A model generated the notes under the pieces. It did no database searches. It worked only from the letters and a program-made list of their open reading frames with translations, and was not told where the DNA came from. This document shows, piece by piece, positions 33,195-44,586 of a DNA stretch of 64,000 bases. The position numbers were made by a program, and so were the translations under genes. Position 1 is the first letter of the stretch. Each line of letters opens with the position of its first letter. This DNA is from Sordaria brevicollis (taxonomy: Eukaryota; Ascomycota; Sordariomycetes; Sordariales; Sordariaceae), in NCBI GenBank assembly GCA_033439795.1, contig JAUTDP010000003.1:2232001-2296000 (forward strand), in the 5' to 3' direction.

Positions 33195-34271
33195 ATGCTT
33201 TGGAAGTTTACGCTGCCTCTCGCGGCACTCCTGGCGACTGCCACGGCTGTAAGTCTCTCTTCCCAATCCACGATCTTCCACTCTTCCCATCTCTCTCTCT
33301 CTGCCTCTACTCTTTCACCCCGCTCCCTCTCCCCTTGTTACCATATCCCTTCATCACTAACACATCACATCACACAGCGCCCCTACGACCCAATCGAAGA
33401 AGCCGAACTCCTCGCCCGCTTCGCCGAAGCCGACCGGCTCGCCTCGGCCGCCAACATCCCCAACCCTCTCCACGCCCAGCCCACCGCCGCCCCTCGCGAT
33501 ACATACAACGAACCCCGCACTCCCTCCGACCAAGTCCTCGACTTTCTCCCGCGGCGCGACTTTGGCAACACCTCCCCCGCCTCCTACTTCCCGCCCTGGT
33601 TTGATCCTTACAACCCTCCATCTCCGGAGGAGGAGTCCGACTCTGATTCCGACTCTGATTCCCCAACCCCAAGAACGAAACCTCCCTCTCCCTCTCTCTC
33701 GAACCCCCAACACGCACCCCAAACTCCACCCACCCCTCCCCGGTCGAGGAAATCCACGCCCGCAGCCCCTCCGAATTCAACTACGGCGCAAGCCCGATCC
33801 GAGACGGGGCGAAGTACAACGGCCCATACACGTACGCGTCGCACTACTGCTGGGGACCCTTTGGGTGGGCGAAAAACGGCGACATCAAGAAGGGCATCAA
33901 CTACCTTTACAAGGTCGAGGGACAGCCAAGGAATTCCCCGAGGTCATGTGGAAGGGTGAGTTGTAGTTGGGGGAGTGCGATTTATTGGTGTAATGATGTA
34001 GGTTCCTTTCCCTCCCTGGTGGTGTATGATAGTGAGAGAGATGAGATGGGATGAGATAAATGATGGTGGTTGGGATAATGGCTGACAGAAACGACGACAG
34101 GCAACATACCCCCTCTCCCTCGAATCCTACGGCAACATCGCCCAGGCCGCCCTCTTCATCACCGAGGCGTGCTTCAAGTACAAGAACGTGGACACGCGCA
34201 CGGCCGGGCAGGTGTTTTTTAAGGAGAAGTGGAGCGCTTATATCACTTTTACTGCTGATAAGGATTGCTAG
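33195..34271 (+). CDS. Secreted Cys-containing protein, broken or oddly spliced
   Basis: The start ATG gives the signal peptide MLWKFTLPLAALLATATA. Intron 1 (33249-33377, GTAAGT...CACAG) follows, then RPYDPIEEAELLARF. The C-terminal half is clearly coding in a different frame: EFNYGASPIRDGAKYNG, SHYCWGPFGWAKNG, SCGRVSCSWGSAIYWCND, intron 33998-34088 (GTAGGT...GCTGACAG), then ESYGNIAQAALFITEACFKY and a final ...TADKDC. With only these two introns the exons total 857 nt, not a multiple of three. The frame shifts between about 33600 and 33765, around an Asp-Ser repeat. Either one base is missing there, or a third intron with a weak donor (33599-33765 or 33635-33765) restores phase. The product is probably extracellular and disulphide-bonded, with unknown function. 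Confidence 0.62.
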
Positions 34272-34611
34272 AGGTGGTTTTGATTCTTTCCTTCTTTCTT
34301 TCCTTGCTTGCTTCCTTAAACATTCATTCGTTGACATGAAAGTCTGGCGGAACTGCTGACGGATCGATGGCTTGAGCCTGCTGCGCTCTCCCTCTTTCCC
34401 GGTTTTTGTTGTTCATTCGTCGTCACGTTCATTTCATGTACTTTGTCTTTTTTCCTTCTTGTTCGGTATATCTGTGTTACTATGTAATTTTCTTTAGATT
34501 AGCTTGGTTGACAAAAAGTGAAAAACTCTCATTTGATACCCAAGTGTTGAACCACAAACTCCGTTGCTCCATCTTTATTCTACATCTCCCTTCTTTCACG
34601 TGCAATCAGAC
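34272..34611. other. Convergent 3' flanks
   Basis: T-rich spacer between the secreted protein gene and the phenol-hydroxylase-type gene, which converge here. No gene or clear element seen. Confidence 0.5.
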
Positions 34612-36520
34612 TCAAGCCACGGGCGACAAGAAACCCTCAAAGAACTTTTGTGTCGATTGCTCGAGGTTGTCATCCAACGGGGATACCTTTGCGACGTCTG
34701 TTTACACATGTTAGTGTACCATGCCAGTGATTTAACAAGAAGGCGGAAGGAAAACTCACAATGATCAGGCCTAACTATCACCAAGGCTCCCTTTGCCGGG
34801 TCAATCCCGTACGCCTCATAAGCATGGCCATGGCCAGAGTTGTAGCTCTCGTCGTCGGCATACACCTTGAACAGGTTCTTTTGCTTCCACTTGCCCGTCA
34901 CGGGGGTGAAGAAGTCTGGGATCTCTTCCTGCTCGACCTTCTTCCTGTCACCAGAGATGACGAGCACGCGGTCGATGACGCTGTCTGGGGAGACACCAGC
35001 GGGGGTGAAGCGGTTGACGACGTTGGCGAGGGCGGCAGATACCTATAACTTGTTAGCCATGTTCCCATGCTTCAATCCAGAAAAAAACTCACCTTCTCCA
35101 ACCTCTCCTTCTTTTCGGCAACCGAAACATCCCCCGCAAACACAACCAAATACCACTGCCCATCCGCCGGCAACCCTTTCACAAGCTGCATAGCCTTGGC
35201 ATCACAAAACCTCACCACCTGGGCAGTAGGGAACCTCATACCCACCGTCACGTTCCTCACCACCTCCTTATCTTTTCCTTCGTCCACATCCACCACCCCG
35301 GACTTGTCATACCTCACCGCCTGCCCCGCCGTGTACCGCCCCGCCTGCACAAACTTTTCCGCAAACTGCTCCTGGCTGATGCCGTGCTCCTCCCTGTACT
35401 TGGAGTTAAAAAGCTTGGTAAACCCGCGATCAAACTCAATCAGCTCCGTCGCCGTTTTCTCCCTTTCAATCACATAGCTTTCCAACAACGGCTTGGGTTT
35501 TCCCAGCCCGGTCAAGATGTGACCGAGCTTCCACCCAATGTTATGTCCATCCTGCAAACTAACATTCATCCCCTGCCCTGCCTTGGGGGAATGGGTATGG
35601 CATGCGTCGCCGGTAAGAAAAACGCGGTGGTTCTTGTGGAAGTAGTCGGCTCGTCGTTGGCCGATGGCGTAGGCGGACCACCAGAATGTGTCTGCGAATT
35701 CCATCTCGTAAGGCCGGAAGATTTTGCGGGCGTGGGATTGCAGGTCGTCCAGGGTGACCTCCTTGGCCATGGTTCCGGAGGGTAGCTCGATGTAGAAACG
35801 CACCATGTGGTCGCCCTCGCGGGGGATGATCAGGAGGTTGCCGACCGAGGAGTTGATGGCGGCTTTTTTGCGGATGTCGGGGAAGTTGGTCAGCGGGTAG
35901 ATGTCCATGACGCCCCAGACGGCGTCGGTGCTGTCGCCTAGCATTTTGAAACCGAGCGATTTGCGGATGATGGAGTGCGCGCCGTCGCATCCCAACACGT
36001 ACTTGGCGCGGTAGGTCTTGTGGGTGCCGTCGGCGGAGACGGCGTCAACCTTCACTGGGTAGGATGACAGGTCGGTGATGTCAACTGATTCATCCACCTC
36101 GACGCCCTTAACTTCGGTGCTGTACTGGATAGGCGGGTTGGAACCAAGCTGGCTAATCATCAGCTCGTTGAGCCGGGCCTGGTTGAGGATGACGTGCGGC
36201 TGGTGGCTGATCTCGGTTTCCTTGTCGGGGGCGTAGCGCGTCCTCTTGATGTTGTCCTTGTTGCCGCCTTCGATGTTTTGGGCCCAAAAGGCGAGTTCCA
36301 GAACGTGGTAGGCTTCCCGTAGCATGTCATCGCCGATGCCGAAGCTGTCAAAGATCTCGACGGTGCGGGTCTGGACGCCGTCGGCTTGGCCGATCTTGAG
36401 GGGACCGTCGCGGCGCTCGAGGATCTTGTAGTTGATGCCGAAGCGGGCGAGCCAGACGGCGGCGCAGAGACCGGCTGAGCCGGAGCCGCAGATGAGGACG
36501 TCGACTTGTTCTTCTGACAT
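34612..36520 (-). CDS. Phenol 2-monooxygenase-type FAD enzyme
   Basis: Exons are 36520-35093, 35042-34760 and 34697-34612 (introns 50 and 62 nt), giving 598 aa. It is a single-component class A flavin hydroxylase using NAD(P)H and O2 to ortho-hydroxylate a phenolic substrate. Motifs: FAD-binding DVLICGSGSAGL (residues 7-18) with the acidic strand end ILERR; the DG motif GCDGAHSIIRKSLG (Asp about 179); the GD motif VFLTGDACHTHSPKAGQGMN (Asp about 305) with NIGWKL; and a C-terminal thioredoxin-like domain (GVSPDSVIDRVLVIS, AYGIDPAKGALVIVRPDHYV) typical of phenol hydroxylases. It lacks a signal peptide and is presumably cytosolic. It neighbours an alpha/beta hydrolase and an FMO in the same orientation, suggesting a shared degradative context (inference). 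The substrate is unknown. Confidence 0.9.
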
Positions 36521-37114
36521 TGTATGTGTATGTGTGTCTAAAGGGGTATAAGGGTGAGACTCAAAGACTAAGACAAAGGGGGTATAATAAGGGTATGATG
36601 ATGATGGTGATGATCTGATGTCCCAGCTCCGGATGTCGAATTCCAGGCGTCCATGGCTCACATTATATCATGTCTCCCCGGTTCTGGATTGTCCGGTGGC
36701 CCGTACAGCCCGGGGACGAACGGACATGATGGCGGCTCACGGTGATGATATGTGCCGCGAGGGGCTCGGAGAGTGTTCCGGGTGTTGGGGTTTAGCTGCC
36801 GCGATGTTCTCGGGAGAGCTTGTCGTCGGAACCATTCCCGTCGCGGCGTAGTCGGCGGTTAATGGTGGGGACCTGCACCCGCGGCTGCGCTTCTTGGGGA
36901 TCCTCTCAGGCGGGTCAATGGCCGCCACAGGCTCCTCTTCCCCGCATGGTCAGCATCTTGGCGGCCGAATTCCTCGGGATTTGGGGGCAATTGTATTCCC
37001 GGAGCTCAGCTTCTCCAATTTCATCCTTGATGATCTCCAATTCTGATTTCAACACCACATTCCATTATCGTGATGATTTCACAAGTTCATTTGCATCTAC
37101 ACAATCTATGACAG
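36521..37114. other. Intergenic, promoter side of monooxygenase
   Basis: Contains TGATGATGATGG and TATGTGTATGTGTG simple repeats upstream of the monooxygenase start and a CCGG-rich stretch (36650-36760). No gene; open frames are shadows. Confidence 0.5.
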
Positions 37115-38095
37115 CTACTCCTTCCTTTCCGGCCCCCTCAAATCCCCTCCCACCCTCATCAACTCCTCCCTCTCCTCCTCATCAACCACCTCCACCCCAA
37201 GCACCTCTTCTTCCACCTCCTTTGGCATCTCAACCCCCGCGCACTTGGCAACAAACTCCCCCAACATCTCCTCCACCACAATCGCATTCCCCGTCAACGC
37301 GTGATTATCCCCCTCAAACAACTCCAGCCTCCTATCGCCCCTTTCCCCATACATCTCATACAACCTCTCCGAACACTGATGCCCCAAAGTCCGATCCCCA
37401 GTCCCATGCATCAACAAAACCGGTCTCGGACTTAACCTCCTAATCCCCTCCGTCTCCGCCGTTTGGCTAGCCACCGTCGCGCACCCAACAACGCGCTGAT
37501 CAGCTCCAGCGACCGTAAACACGGGTGCACCGCCAAAGGACCACCCCACCAGCACGAACTTATCCAGCCCATAGAGGTCTTGAAGGTATTGCATGGCGGC
37601 CAAGACGTCGGAGACGCAGAGTTTGGTGCGGGCTGGATACCGGTAGTCCAGTCTCAACGTCGGAATCCCCGACCCCAAAGTAGCCAACTTGGAGGCAAGC
37701 GACAGGTAGATCGATGACGGACCGGTGACGCCGCCGCCGGCTCCTGAGAGCAAAACAGCTGCTGTGCGATGATGTTCTTGCTCGGACTGGGAAGGAGAGG
37801 TGAAATTGGGTGGTAGGTGAAGAAAACCAGGGACGAAGCCATCGGCACCGCCATCGGCTACGTCAATGGTTACCGACTCGACCGTGGCTTCTTGGTGGGT
37901 TTGGGAGGTGAGACGGTCGAGATGAGGCGGTTTTTTGACGGGGAGGTATTCGTTGATGGAGTGAGGTTTGGTACCTTGGGGAGGTTGGGAAGAGGCAGAG
38001 AGGGAGGTGCCCGGTGCTGACGCTGTGGTTGTCGCCATGTTGGATAAGATGCGTCTCAGGACGGATGCTGAAAGGCGGAGGCTTCGGAAAAGCAT
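37115..38095 (-). CDS. Alpha/beta hydrolase, possibly mitochondrial
   Basis: An intronless gene of 326 aa. The nucleophile elbow LVGWSFGGAP places the catalytic Ser at 186. MHGTGDRTLG gives Asp 234 and EGDNHALTG gives His 265, a complete triad in canonical order. AVLLSGAGGGVTGPSS forms the oxyanion-hole region and LRLDYRYPA a core strand. This is the KAN/dienelactone-hydrolase-like class of soluble hydrolases. The first 19 residues (MLFRSLRLSASVLRRILSN) are Arg/Ser/Leu-rich with no acid, a plausible mitochondrial presequence. A second start, MATTTASAP at 38038, would remove it and give a cytosolic form. The C-terminus is unusually Glu-rich (EVEEEVLGVEVVDEEEREE). It lies between two monooxygenase genes; ester or lactone cleavage is a reasonable inference. 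Confidence 0.85.
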   Translation of the reverse strand: MLFRSLRLSASVLRRILSNMATTTASAPGTSLSASSQPPQGTKPHSINEYLPVKKPPHLDRLTSQTHQEATVESVTIDVADGGADGFVPGFLHLPPNFTSPSQSEQEHHRTAAVLLSGAGGGVTGPSSIYLSLASKLATLGSGIPTLRLDYRYPARTKLCVSDVLAAMQYLQDLYGLDKFVLVGWSFGGAPVFTVAGADQRVVGCATVASQTAETEGIRRLSPRPVLLMHGTGDRTLGHQCSERLYEMYGERGDRRLELFEGDNHALTGNAIVVEEMLGEFVAKCAGVEMPKEVEEEVLGVEVVDEEEREELMRVGGDLRGPERKE

Positions 38096-38701
38096 CTGTT
38101 ATGGTGTTGATATGGTCAGTGGTATTGCGTATTGGTTCGAAGGAGCTTTATCAGCTGTGACAGGCAAGTATCGTTCGTGGCTTTCTTCTGTGTACCGCGA
38201 ATATGTTCTGCCCAAAATGGTTATTGGAGAAAGACGGATTTGTATGATGTCAACCTGACGGCAAGGTGTTCGTCCAACCGTCATCCATCTCCAAATCGTC
38301 ATGGACGAATGATATGCTATTATTTGACCCCCACTATCCCGTCGATTATGGCGAGGCAAAGACAACAGATGAACCCCTTTGTGGCCTCGAGTGAGAAGAG
38401 GACCGGGCTGTGAATAGAATTACTCTCGGAAGCTGAGTTCAGTCTATGCCACCAGCTTCAACACCAGACTTAACCACGAGTTACAAGCACCGAGAATTTG
38501 ATGCACTGGTACAAATCGGTCATTCGATCCTAATTTTGCCTCCCTTCTGAGGTGTCTGTTGTAAGGATAAATATCTGCTGGTCTAGATCTACCCAAATAG
38601 CTATATACAAATTCATTCAAAACCATCCCATCATAATCCCAAAACGTCACCCCTTCCCTCATCCTCAGATCTTCCACCATCTATCCCACCTTCACTCCAA
38701 G
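38096..38701. other. Intergenic, no gene seen
   Basis: Promoter of the hydrolase and 3' flank of the FMO gene. No conserved frame. Confidence 0.5.
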
Positions 38702-40908
38702 TCACAAGTCAGCCTCCAGCGCCAGTTTCTCCTTCATCCACCTCCCCTCCACCCCATTCACACCATTACCCAAACCCTTCTTCGACCCCATCTTCATATC
38801 CATCTTCTTCTTCGTCTTTGTCAAATCAACCCCCACCACCACCCCCATTACCACCGCATACACCCAAACCACCAAACTCACCGGCCCAAAAATCATCATC
38901 GGCAACAAACTCAAGCAAAAGTGTTCCCAAAACCATCTCCTCCTCTTGATCATAGTCCACAGCTCCGTCTCCATCACCTCCTCCGCCTCATTCTCCCACC
39001 TCCACGGCCCCTTCATCCTGAATTTCACGTTGTAATTGGCTCCAAACGCCCAGACAAGGGGTAGTCTCCACCCTTTTGTGTCTCTCTTTCCCCAGAGCCG
39101 ATCTACGAAGCCGCGATAGAGGACTTCCCCGAAGCCCATCGCGGAATCCATATCCAGTCCCAGCTGGTAGACATAACTCTCGTGATCGATACCGTACTTG
39201 ACTCGACTATCGACCGGGTGATGAAGACGGTAATGCTCCTCATCTGCCGGATCCAAAGGTCGTGGAATACGATGGGGAGCGACCAGTTGCAAGATCCAGA
39301 GTTGGGCTTGCATCTCTGCTAAGGGAGGGATGGCGCCTAGACTGGGACGCAGGAAGCCGATGAAGCCTACCGAGGGGTCGTCGTGGTTCCAGATACCGCG
39401 GACGTCACGCTCTGAGTGCTCGACTGCGTACTTCTTGGCTGCTTTGCCGTGCTTCTTCGCGAGGGAGGAGTTGTTGTGCGAGGTGAAGAAGGGGTATTCT
39501 TGGTTGTAACCGGTGCAGAAGATGACAATGTCGGGTTTGATGGTCTGCTGGCGCATGCGCTCCCATTCTGGTCGGTGGTTGTTGTGGAAGGTGACGATTC
39601 CGTCGGGGGAGATGGATTTGGGCCAGGGTGCTAGGTCGATGTAGCGGCCGTTGGTGTCTTTGAGGGTTGAGCCGATGAGGGCCGCACGCACCCGGGAGAG
39701 GAGTGTGGGAGGGGTAGGGTTGGGTTGGAGGTGTTTGTAGGGGTAGGAGATGTAGGGCGCGGCGTTGGAGGATTTGTTGAAGAAGACTGTTGTCGGTTAG
39801 TATCACAACATTTTGGTGAGCATCGCGGGAGAACGTACTTCGGCTAACATGATTCTTGTGCGGATCAGGCTCGCCAACAACTTGATCCAAGCCCTCAGGG
39901 GTACCCGTGTTCAGCCACAGGAACGTCCGTACGTAAATGTTATAAAACGTCCAGAGCGCCGTGTGGTTCCGAAGCAAGGGATGAACGTAAGCTGTATCAA
40001 ACAAGCTTGCACGTGCATTGTCCAGGGGCACGGTCAGTTCACCCTTGGACTTGCGACCCAGAATGGGGAATAAGACAGGGCTGAGGTTTCTCTGTTTGAT
40101 TGGTTTGCCCATTGTTAGCCTCTATTCCTCTCCTTTGTTCGACGGCGTGCAAGTGGCGCTGAATAGTCATTGTTTGATATTCAGGGGCACTACTAACCTT
40201 GGGAGCAAAGTGGAAGCCACTCCGATGGCACATCACAACTCTCTTCGTCTTTGAAGTCACTGCCATCCAGGACAGATCCGAACCAGTCTCACCACTTCCA
40301 AGGATCATTACGGTCTTGTCGACGCCGAACTGCTTCTTCTCCTTGAACTGCGAGGAGTGCATCTTGACAGGGACGTGCTCGATGCCCGGGATGTCAGGAA
40401 TATGAGGGGTGACGTGAAGTCCGGAGCAGGCGGCGATGGCGTCGCACTCCCACTCGGTGGTCTCGCCCGTTGTCTTGGAGGTATAAGTGACGACATGTTT
40501 TCCCTTGAGCGTCCTCGTCACTGTATCGACTCTGGTGTTTAGGTGAATGTTAGGCCAAAGGTTGAAATGGGTGCAGTACTCGTTGAGATATTGGACATAT
40601 CGCTTTGCCGACATGAAATCTCCATCTGTCTTTGAGGGGCGGAAGTCGGAAAAGGTGGTAAGTTGGGATGATGAGACCAGCTGAGGAAGGAACAGTCAGT
40701 GTCTGGATGCAAAAACCTTGGGAAAGGGGTGAAAGTAAGGTACCTCAGCATCTTCATAGGTTCTGGCGTGAAATGTTCCTCCCACGCCATCATCGCCTTC
40801 AAAGAGTTGAGCCTCAATGGGTTCGCCTCCGAGAAACTTATGGGCGGTAAGGAGGTACTTGAGAGTGATGAGTCCGGAAGGACCGCCTCCAATGACGGCA
40901 ACCCTCAT
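38702..40908 (-). CDS. Flavin-containing / Baeyer-Villiger-type monooxygenase
   Basis: Exons are 40908-40744, 40680-40198, 40091-39839 and 39786-38702, with introns of 63, 106 and 52 nt, giving 661 aa in consistent phase. Motifs: FAD Rossmann loop VAVIGGGPSGL (residues 3-13); an FMO-signature-like segment IPGIEHVPVKMHSSQF with its His near 162; the NADPH loop MILGSGETGSD (about 180-190); and the FATGY-type motif IFCTGYNQEYPFF in exon 4. Near the C-terminus is a hydrophobic stretch (LLPMMIFGPVSLVVWVYAVVM) followed by a Lys-rich segment, so a membrane-anchored microsomal enzyme is likely. It is longer than the usual 450-550 aa FMO because of this extension. It oxygenates nucleophilic N/S centres or ketones. 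Its minus-strand neighbours are a hydrolase and a phenol hydroxylase. Confidence 0.9.
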
Positions 40909-43784
40909 GGTGAAGACGAGGGTAGTTTCCGGTTCAAGACTGGGGAGAAGGTGCAGGTACAGGTATCACCAGGATATCTGTAGGGAAGGAGCAAGGGAGG
41001 ATATGTCGTACTCTGTGAAAGGATAGAGGTTTGTCTCGAAGAATCTGGGGAAGAAACTTCTCGAGGAGAGAAGGCAGGACTTTTATGTCCCACTCATATC
41101 TCCATCGTTTCTTTCCATTCTTCCCTACCCCTCGAGGCAACAACTCCCCACCTTTCCTCGATGAGAACCCTTCTGGCCACAAAATCGAACTGTGCCATAT
41201 TCAAAATTGATCCATGGTGTCTCTCCCCCACAAACCTAGAACCTTGTTGGCCAAGATGGATTCTAGTCCAGTCCATCTCCATCAACGCTAATTTCACTGA
41301 GACCGGACAGAAGACTCGACCACGGATCAAAACATCAGACGGCGCAGACCGCTAATACGAAAAAAAAAAGACTTCCACTTTCCATCTGGAACCGAACCTA
41401 TCCGCTCGCCATGTTGGTCCCGACAGTCTGGTTCTGTGTCCCAAACTTTCAAACTTTGTGGTTCTCCGCCTCCACCAAAACAATGGCATGCACATCCAAT
41501 CCTCTCGATGTGCGCCACAGACCGCAAGCTATCGTGACCCAACATGTCGAGTCTTGAAGCCTCTTTGATAGATCCTATCACCCGCCTCCTGATCCGCTCG
41601 CGGGGGTCTCAGAATGTCATGAACGCCTATCCCACGGCGCGAACGCCGGCACGGATGATGGCACCATGCCAACGACGCCTCAAGGTGGAGGCTGGATATG
41701 TCCATGAACGATGGAACGCGCAAGCCTCTAGTTTCATCTCCCATGTCGATAACACCTGCGAACGACGATCCATCTCCCTCCATCTAGGGTCTCTCTTCGC
41801 ATCTGACCCTGTAGCTTGCCGACATCACGGTGTGTAAACAAGTCCATCTTCACACCGTGAAGGTTGCAGCTTGTGTAGAATGGTGTAAGCGCCTCGCGCC
41901 TCCCCCTTTGCCCATTTCTGTCACCATCCGGTGCCATTACCCCTGGCTAGCACTTGAACTAGACAAACTGGGGTCCAAGTGAATGTATACGACTGTGCGG
42001 CTGAAAAAGCTTTCCTTTTTGTTACCCTTTTCCGCTTTTTCTCGAAGGAAGAAGAGTTGTATTGAGGAAGTAAGTTTAGCAGCTCGCCTCGTCTGTGCCG
42101 GTTCACTGATACAATGCAAGATCCTGCCCTTCTCGGAAGCTGACCTACCTGACCTACCTCACCTACCTTCGAAGCGGCGGATCACAACTGGATCTCATGA
42201 TCCCATCGATTAATCACAAATCTCTGCCTGCGTTCTGCAGCAAGACGGAAGAAAGAAGGCGACTGGAACAAGACATGCAACGGATAGAAGCATGATCTAT
42301 AGGAAATCGGTGTTGATGGGTTGGTTTCCCCGGTGCCCTGGACCTGGACCTGGACCTGGTCCTGGTGCGTTCTGTGCAGTGCATTGCGAAGTGATGGTCA
42401 CAACATGAGAAGCCCCGATCTTGCACTGCCCAGGTTGTGTGTGTTCCAAGCCGGCAAGGCGCATCGTATATTGGATTGCACAGCATGGAAAAATCGATGA
42501 AATCGCATCTTGGAATTTGGACTTTGGAGTTTCGGTTCTTGGGTTCGGCTTTTAAGATGGATCTGGGAAGTGTGTGCTGGATCTAGAGGTAGGGAAGTGG
42601 TAAGCAGAAAGGCGTTGCGGCGTTCGTCTGATCGCTCGCTCGAGTCGAGTCGTCGGATGATTGACTGGCTAGTTTCAACTTTGACATATCTGTGGTGTTG
42701 TTGGTGATAGAGAAATGTCAGGATGATGATTCCTAATTTCCTGACTTGACAGTTGCTCGCCGTGATTTAGTCCGGTGTCAAGTGCCCCCCACGTTGTGCG
42801 GCTCGGTGGATGTGGCCCGGTGCGATTCATCTTCACCTTTTCACCTTGCTGACCAACCCCCAGCTTTGTTGTAGCGGCCGCCAACATCCTCACCTTGGAC
42901 ATTCTCTTGTCTTGAACAAGCAAACTTTGCCAAATATCTTCAAATCCAGCATAGCATGTGAATCCTTCGCTCTTCCCTGTGCCTTCAACATGGCGCCGAG
43001 TTCCGAGACTTGTAAGCAAATATCTGATGATTGTGGTCAGCATAAAAAATCTTCAAACCACCAAAAGCACAGTAGAAATTGTTGGTCAGATATATCCTCT
43101 AACAGTCCCAAATGCAAACTTATTTTGCGTTTTTTTGCAACTAAAAGCCACTATCAGTTAGCAACCAGTGATATCTCTAGACACTTTGCGGCACAGGGGA
43201 CATCGCCTCGAGATCGTCCCCAGATAGCTTCAGCATAGCTTCACCGCAAAACTCCACATCTTTCGAGGGCTTTGAAGATGGCGTTGCTTGGCCCCCATGG
43301 TCGAAGCTACCTCTATGGTCAAATATGGTGCCGCCGACAGAGCCGCAATTGGGGGTTTCGAGTCTTCCTTCTCTCTATCTTTCCGTGCAGGCTCACTCTG
43401 ATTCGAGCTGTGAAAGAGGTGTAAAACTAAGAGGTGAGAGGTGGATTTGGGAAGGAAGTATTGGTCCAATCTTCCAAGTCTCGAGTGGTGCTAGAATTCG
43501 TGAACCCCCATCGTCGTCGCGGAATCAGCGTTGTATTCCGCCTACATTAGTATAGGGTCACTAAAGCTTAGTGTAGTTCTTCGGAGCCTCAATGGTAACA
43601 TCCTGTAATGGTAGTCAGCATCTTCGGCGATGGTTGGTCCGTCGTCTTCAAGTCCAACCTTAGATGTGAATTTCACCACAATGAGACACAGGTTGTGCTG
43701 GTTGGTGATGGAAATCTTTTTGAACTTGTGCTGGGAGCCAATGATCCGACATCCGCTCTCAAAGCCTCAAAGCCTCGAAGTCTT

Positions 43785-44130
43785 GAACCGGTTCCGTTCA
43801 CCAGATCTTTCCAATCTGATCTTTCCAGATCCCTCACACTCCAAGATCTTGCGCTCAGCACACCGAACACAAAGGAAAAGCAAAGAAAATCTCTGAGATA
43901 GACTCGAACCGACGAACCGGTTCCGCTCGCCAAATCTTCCGTTCGCCAGATCTTTCCATCTTCCGTCAGATCTTTCCATCCTTCTCCAGATCTCCAGCCT
44001 CTCTAGATCTTTCCCAACTCCTCGAGATCTTGCCTCAAAGCCATGGAAAGATCTTGTTGGTCCATACATCTTCCACTGCGCACACCGAGCACATCGAGCA
44101 TCAACGAAAAGCAAAGAAAAATCTCGCGGA
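43785..44130. repeat. Diverged direct duplication with AGATCTTTCC motifs
   Basis: Copy A (43785-43897) and copy B (43914-44130) share the start GAACCGGTTCCG, the block GCnCACACCGAnCAC and the end GAAAAGCAAAGAAAATCTC. Copy B is about twice as long through multiplication of an AGATCTTTCCAnC-like unit. The duplicated frames on the minus strand (FSLLFVDARC / FSLLFLCVRC) show no coding evidence. Confidence 0.75.
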
Positions 44131-44444
44131 GGTGGTGGTGAACTAAGATGGTGGCTTGATCGCAGTTTTCGTCCAAGACGCGCGCGTGAACACCTGCCGC
44201 CTGCCGTGATCCGACTTCCTTCGTTCGACACATGCAGCTTCGAGATTCCAGGGCAGTTCGATTCCAGAATTTGGTTGGTTGTAGCTGGAGAAGGTACTTG
44301 TACAGTTGTACTGTATGTATTTCTGCGACTGCTCGAGGTCTGCCGGTTATCAAAACTGCAAGACTTGGCCGCTTTGACGATTCAATGTGGGATTTCGAAG
44401 ATGCACAGACTATGGTACTGATAAAAGGCCAAAGACTGTCTGCC

Positions 44445-44586
44445 ATACCGTATAATTTCGGGGGATATATCTTGGGGTACTTAGGGTTAACTACGCGAAA
44501 ATACCTCAGAACTGCCTTAGGGATCGGGTTGTAGCAGAGAAATGCAGCCAACCCTCAAGATATATCCACCGGAATTATACGGTATA
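44445..44586. repeat. Inverted repeat pair, 36-bp arms, 70-bp centre
   Basis: The left arm 44445-44480 (ATACCGTATAATTTCGG...) and right arm 44551-44586 (...CCGGAATTATACGGTAT) are inverted copies, about 31 of 36 bases matching. Both carry GATATATCTTG or its complement. Flanking target-site duplications are not evident. It is compatible with a solo MITE-like element or a hairpin. Confidence 0.8.

Noticed and set aside
43767..44231. 154-codon minus-strand frame with internal duplication
   Set aside because: The duplication is at DNA level and frames shift between copies; no coding evidence.
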